Origin: Wenxinia saemankumensis | Lineage (GTDB): Bacteria; Pseudomonadota; Alphaproteobacteria; Rhodobacterales; Rhodobacteraceae | DNA length: 64,000 nt | NCBI RefSeq assembly: GCF_900141735.1 | Contig: NZ_FQYO01000006.1 | Coordinates: forward strand, 1-64,000 | Reading direction: 5' to 3' | Part shown: piece after piece, positions 61,017 to 64,000 of the stretch | How positions within the stretch are numbered: position 1 is the stretch's first letter | How the letters are laid out: each line of letters starts with the position of its first letter | Notes under the pieces: model-generated | The model's input: only the letters and a program-made list of their open reading frames with translations | Database searches by the model: none | What the model was told of the DNA's origin: nothing | Translations under genes and position numbers: made by a program

Positions 61017-64000
61017 CTACCCTTCCGCCGGAACGGGAGAGGCCCGCGAGGCGCGCTCCCGCTCCGAGCCGACAGCCGCGACGAGTTCGGAGAGGGAAAA
61101 CGGCTTGGGCAGGAACCGCGAACCGGGAAAGGCCTTGCGCTGCTCCTCGAACGCATCCTCGGCGTAGCCGGAAACGAAGATCAGCCGCAATCCGGGCCAG
61201 GTCGCCAGGGCCTCGCGCGCCCAGGACGGTCCGTCACGTCCCGGCATGATGACGTCGGTCACGGCAACGTCGATCGCTCCCCCTTCCTCCTCGAGAATGC
61301 GGAGCGCGGCATCCCCGCTCTCGGCTTCGAGCACGACGTAGCCCTGCAGGCGAAGCGCGCGCGACGAGAAGGCCCGGACGGGCGCCTCGTCCTCGACCAG
61401 CAGGACCGTGGCGCCGCCTCCCGGCCCGCGGGATCCGGTCCGGCCCCGCCGCTCATCCACGCCGGTCGCAATGGGCGAGAGGTTTCCGGCGAAGGCGACA
61501 GGTGCCGGATGGTCTCTGACCGGTGCCGGAGCGCTGGTGAGGGTTTCAGGTCCCTCGGTGTCTGGGCCGCGATCCGCCGATCCGGCATCTTGGGGACCGG
61601 GGGGGATCCCGGGGCCGGGGCGGTTCGCCATCGATCCGACTTCGGGGGACATCGCCTCATCTCCGCCCGTTGCAGGGGTGCCCGCCCGCTCGCCGGCCGG
61701 GACATCCGGCCCCGAGGGGGCCGCGCCGTCTCCCGGTCCCGAACCTGCCCCGCCCGCCGGCTCGGATCGGGATGGGTCCCCCTCTGCGGCTTTGGTCGGC
61801 AAGCGGCCGCCGTCCTCGTCCGATGCCGGCCCTCCGCTGCCGGGCCCCCCTCCGGCATGTCCCCGGGGCTCATGCGTGTCGGGGCCACGGGAATGACCGG
61901 ACATGGCGGGGCCATCATCTTTCCACTGTGCGCCGGAAGGGGACAGGGCCGGGTCAGGTTGCCGTCCGCCGGGCGCGGCCGGACCACGACCAGGCGGGCC
62001 CGACTCTCCGGATCGGGATGCGGGGATCGGCCCGCCAGACATGGCGGCAGGTCGGACCGATCCCTTGTCGCTGCGCCCCGCCGGGGTCGCGACTTCGCGA
62101 TCGGGCGCTCCGCTTCCCGCAACAGGGGACGGATCCCGTTCGTCGAGCCGATCCCCGGCCGACCGACGTCCATCCGCCCCGGCCGGGGATCGGTCCGGCC
62201 GCTCGCGCGCGGCCCCGCGCGCCCGCTCCGCCGGCCCCTCATCCAAGGCTGATGCCGGTTCCACGGACTCCATCTGAGGGCCGACGAATTTGCCTGCGCC
62301 CGATTCGGGGACCGGGGGCGGGGTCCGGCGCTGTGCCGTCACGTCGGGCCCGGGCGAGCCGGGACGAGCGGCGGCGTTCGGCACAAGGCCCGAGTGGGAG
62401 TCCGAGATGATCCCGCTCCCCGGTGCCGCCAACCCGGCCGAAGGATCCCGCACAGCACCGGTCGGAGCCGCGCTGGCGGCCGGTGCCCCCTCCGCCGGCC
62501 CGGGATGATCCGCCGGAGGGGCCTGCGCCGAGATCTCGACCGGCAGGACGAGGCGAGGGGCGTGCCCGAGGGCCGTTTCGCCCCAGTGATCGGCGGCGCC
62601 CCCTCCCGGCACCGCCGGACCCACATGGGCCGGGAAGTAGAGGCTGAAGGTCGTCCCCTCCCCCAGGACGCTGTCCACGAAGACGAAGCCCCCGGATTGC
62701 TTGACGATTCCATAGACCGTCGAGAGGCCGAGACCGGTTCCCTCTCCGATCTTCTTGCTCGTGTAGAACGGCTCGAAGACCCGGCGCAGCTGGTCGGGCG
62801 AGATGCCGCAGCCGTGGTCGATCACCCGCATCACGACCCAGGGCCCGGGCGGAACGGTCGCCCGGTCGCGGCACAGCGGCTCGTCCAGCCTGACGGTCTC
62901 CGATTCGATCACGATCCGCCCCGTCCCGCCCATCGCATCGCGGGCATTCACGACGAGATTCATCATGATCTGGTCGAGCTGGCGGGGATCGACGCGGATC
63001 GGGGCCAGATCCCCCTGCTGACGGACCTCGAGATCGATCGTCTCGCCCGTGAGCCGGCCGAGAAGATGGGTCATGTCGGCGATCGCATCGTGGGGGTCGA
63101 CGATCTGCAGGACGAGGTTCTGCTTGCGCGAGAAGGCCAGCAGCTGGGAGATCAGGCCGGCCGCGCGGAACGCGTTCTGCTGGATCTGCTTGAGATCCGG
63201 ATAGACGGCGTCCCCCTCGTCCCGGCCGAGGAGGAGGAGGTCGCAATGGCCGGTGATCGCCGTCAGCAGATTGTTGAAATCATGGGCGATGCCGCCGGCG
63301 AGCTGGCCGATCGCCTGCATCTTCTGGGCCTGGTTGAACCGCGCCTCCAGGGATTTGAGTTCGGACACGTCCGTCAGGACGGCGACGAGGTAACGCTCCT
63401 CCGGCGGGCCCGCGGGATGCAGGAAGACCTGGACGAACCAGTCGCGGTGCTGGCCGGTGCCCTGCAGGAATTGCGGGCCGGGCTGGCCGCGCCCCTCGGC
63501 CGTCTCGCGCAGCCAGTCGACGATCGGGCGGCCCAGCCCCTCGAGCAGGTCGGACATCCGCTCCGCCGTGTCGACGGGCATCGGGACGAGGTCGCGCGCC
63601 GCCTGGTTGCTGGCCAGCAATTCCCCCGTCGGGGCGACCTTCAGCATCGGCAGGTCCAGCTGCGCGAGCGCGGCCCAGCCCGTCGCGCCGCCATCCCCCT
63701 CTGCCCCCGGCAGGAGGTAGACCTCGCTGCGCCCGCCCTGCCCGGGCACCGTCGCGACGAGGCAGGAGCGCGGCCCGTCGGCCGATTCGACGGTGCGCAT
63801 CGTCCCGCTCTTCAGCGGCAGGTCGCGGAAGATCAGGTCGAGCGAGCGGGCACGCCCCCCGGTCAGCCGGCGGAACGCCTCGTTCATGTAGAGGACGGCG
63901 CCGCTCGGACCGGCGGTCAGCATCGGCAGGCTCATGTGATCCGTCGGCCGGCCGCCGCCGCGGTCGCCCACGTCCTCCAGCCGCCAGGCGAAGGAGCCCC
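61017..64000 (-). CDS. cckA: CckA-type hybrid histidine kinase, partial, with giant linker
   Basis: Continues beyond the right edge; 994 codons visible. PAS-like segments precede a HisKA domain ([19 protein letters not shown], phospho-His near 63344). The CA ATPase domain has N-box [17 protein letters not shown] and [11 protein letters not shown]. Then comes a Pro/Gly/Ala/Ser-rich low-complexity linker of about 420 residues (61413-62684), and finally a receiver with [10 protein letters not shown], phospho-Asp in [11 protein letters not shown] and KPFSLSEL. CckA phosphorylates ChpT and, via it, CtrA, controlling cell cycle, motility or gene transfer. Normal CckA linkers are a few tens of residues. 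Confidence 0.9.
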   Translation of the reverse strand, partial: GSFAWRLEDVGDRGGGRPTDHMSLPMLTAGPSGAVLYMNEAFRRLTGGRARSLDLIFRDLPLKSGTMRTVESADGPRSCLVATVPGQGGRSEVYLLPGAEGDGGATGWAALAQLDLPMLKVAPTGELLASNQAARDLVPMPVDTAERMSDLLEGLGRPIVDWLRETAEGRGQPGPQFLQGTGQHRDWFVQVFLHPAGPPEERYLVAVLTDVSELKSLEARFNQAQKMQAIGQLAGGIAHDFNNLLTAITGHCDLLLLGRDEGDAVYPDLKQIQQNAFRAAGLISQLLAFSRKQNLVLQIVDPHDAIADMTHLLGRLTGETIDLEVRQQGDLAPIRVDPRQLDQIMMNLVVNARDAMGGTGRIVIESETVRLDEPLCRDRATVPPGPWVVMRVIDHGCGISPDQLRRVFEPFYTSKKIGEGTGLGLSTVYGIVKQSGGFVFVDSVLGEGTTFSLYFPAHVGPAVPGGGAADHWGETALGHAPRLVLPVEISAQAPPADHPGPAEGAPAASAAPTGAVRDPSAGLAAPGSGIISDSHSGLVPNAAARPGSPGPDVTAQRRTPPPVPESGAGKFVGPQMESVEPASALDEGPAERARGAARERPDRSPAGADGRRSAGDRLDERDPSPVAGSGAPDREVATPAGRSDKGSVRPAAMSGGPIPASRSGESGPPGRGPAAPGGRQPDPALSPSGAQWKDDGPAMSGHSRGPDTHEPRGHAGGGPGSGGPASDEDGGRLPTKAAEGDPSRSEPAGGAGSGPGDGAAPSGPDVPAGERAGTPATGGDEAMSPEVGSMANRPGPGIPPGPQDAGSADRGPDTEGPETLTSAPAPVRDHPAPVAFAGNLSPIATGVDERRGRTGSRGPGGGATVLLVEDEAPVRAFSSRALRLQGYVVLEAESGDAALRILEEEGGAIDVAVTDVIMPGRDGPSWAREALATWPGLRLIFVSGYAEDAFEEQRKAFPGSRFLPKPFSLSELVAAVGSERERASRASPVPAEG

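Noticed and set aside
60164-61156. 330-codon minus-strand frame through the tandem repeat
   Set aside because: It exists because repeat units near 97 bp of extreme GC rarely contain stops; it overlaps glk and cckA in other frames and has no ribosome site or domain.

Overview
The window is high-GC DNA from an alphaproteobacterium, most probably a Rhodobacteraceae-type member of the Rhodobacterales. Chromosomal gene orders typical of that group support this: SPOR-dac-tmk-holB-tatD-MBL hydrolase, an orphan aa3-oxidase ctaD, carA, Lrp pairs beside ilvC, the 'virulence factor'/MTHFR-like/corrinoid methyltransferase operon, ppx and cckA. The taxon call is inference from gene content; there is no rRNA in the window.

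Region 1 (1-15290) is a mosaic, horizontally acquired island of visibly lower and more variable GC. It begins with the end of an IS21-like element that cut a DUF2924 gene, followed by a large serine recombinase, its small HTH partner and a DUF262 + FRG-domain gene pair. An intact IS21-family element (4061-6528, perfect 8-bp target duplication) sits inside a decayed IS110 transposase gene. Next comes the main point of interest (7290-14997). An Eco29kI-like GIY-YIG restriction enzyme converges on a five-gene, overlapping minus-strand operon. That operon encodes a MORC/MutL-like GHKL ATPase with a zinc ribbon, a Mrr-type nuclease fused to an SF2 helicase, an unknown 173-aa protein, a Vsr endonuclease and a C5-cytosine methyltransferase. 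A divergent unknown gene (14296-14997) has nuclease-like sequence. I read the locus as a type II restriction-modification system joined to an ATPase/helicase defence module. The island ends beside the 3' end of tRNA-Ser(TGA), a classic integration point.

Region 2 (15293-31153) is core chromosome: tRNA-Ser, a SPOR lipoprotein, a D,D-carboxypeptidase, tmk, holB, tatD, an MBL hydrolase and an AEC-type permease. It continues with a minus-strand polyamine-type ABC transporter operon with a DUF1330 gene inside it, a PQQ glucose dehydrogenase whose membrane anchor is a separate overlapping gene, and tRNA-Leu(GAG).

Region 3 (31285-44713) carries lipB, the aa3 oxidase subunit I gene ctaD, DUF2244, yqeY, carA, a membrane glycosyltransferase, a GntR/FCD regulator, a HAD pyrimidine nucleotidase, a UbiH-type monooxygenase, a class V aminotransferase, two Lrp/AsnC regulators and ilvC.

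Region 4 (44799-53069) is a coupled caa3-type oxidase operon: subunit II with a cytochrome c domain, a fused subunit I-III, a small membrane protein, a CtaG-like assembly factor and a three-haem cytochrome c. It is followed by adenine deaminase and a secreted endonuclease/exonuclease/phosphatase-type lipoprotein.

Region 5 (53039-64000) holds rlmE, a five-gene one-carbon operon, ppx, a cell wall hydrolase, glk, a GC-rich tandem repeat of about 97 bp per unit, and a CckA-type hybrid histidine kinase running off the right edge. The kinase has an extraordinary disordered linker of about 420 residues between its kinase core and receiver domain.
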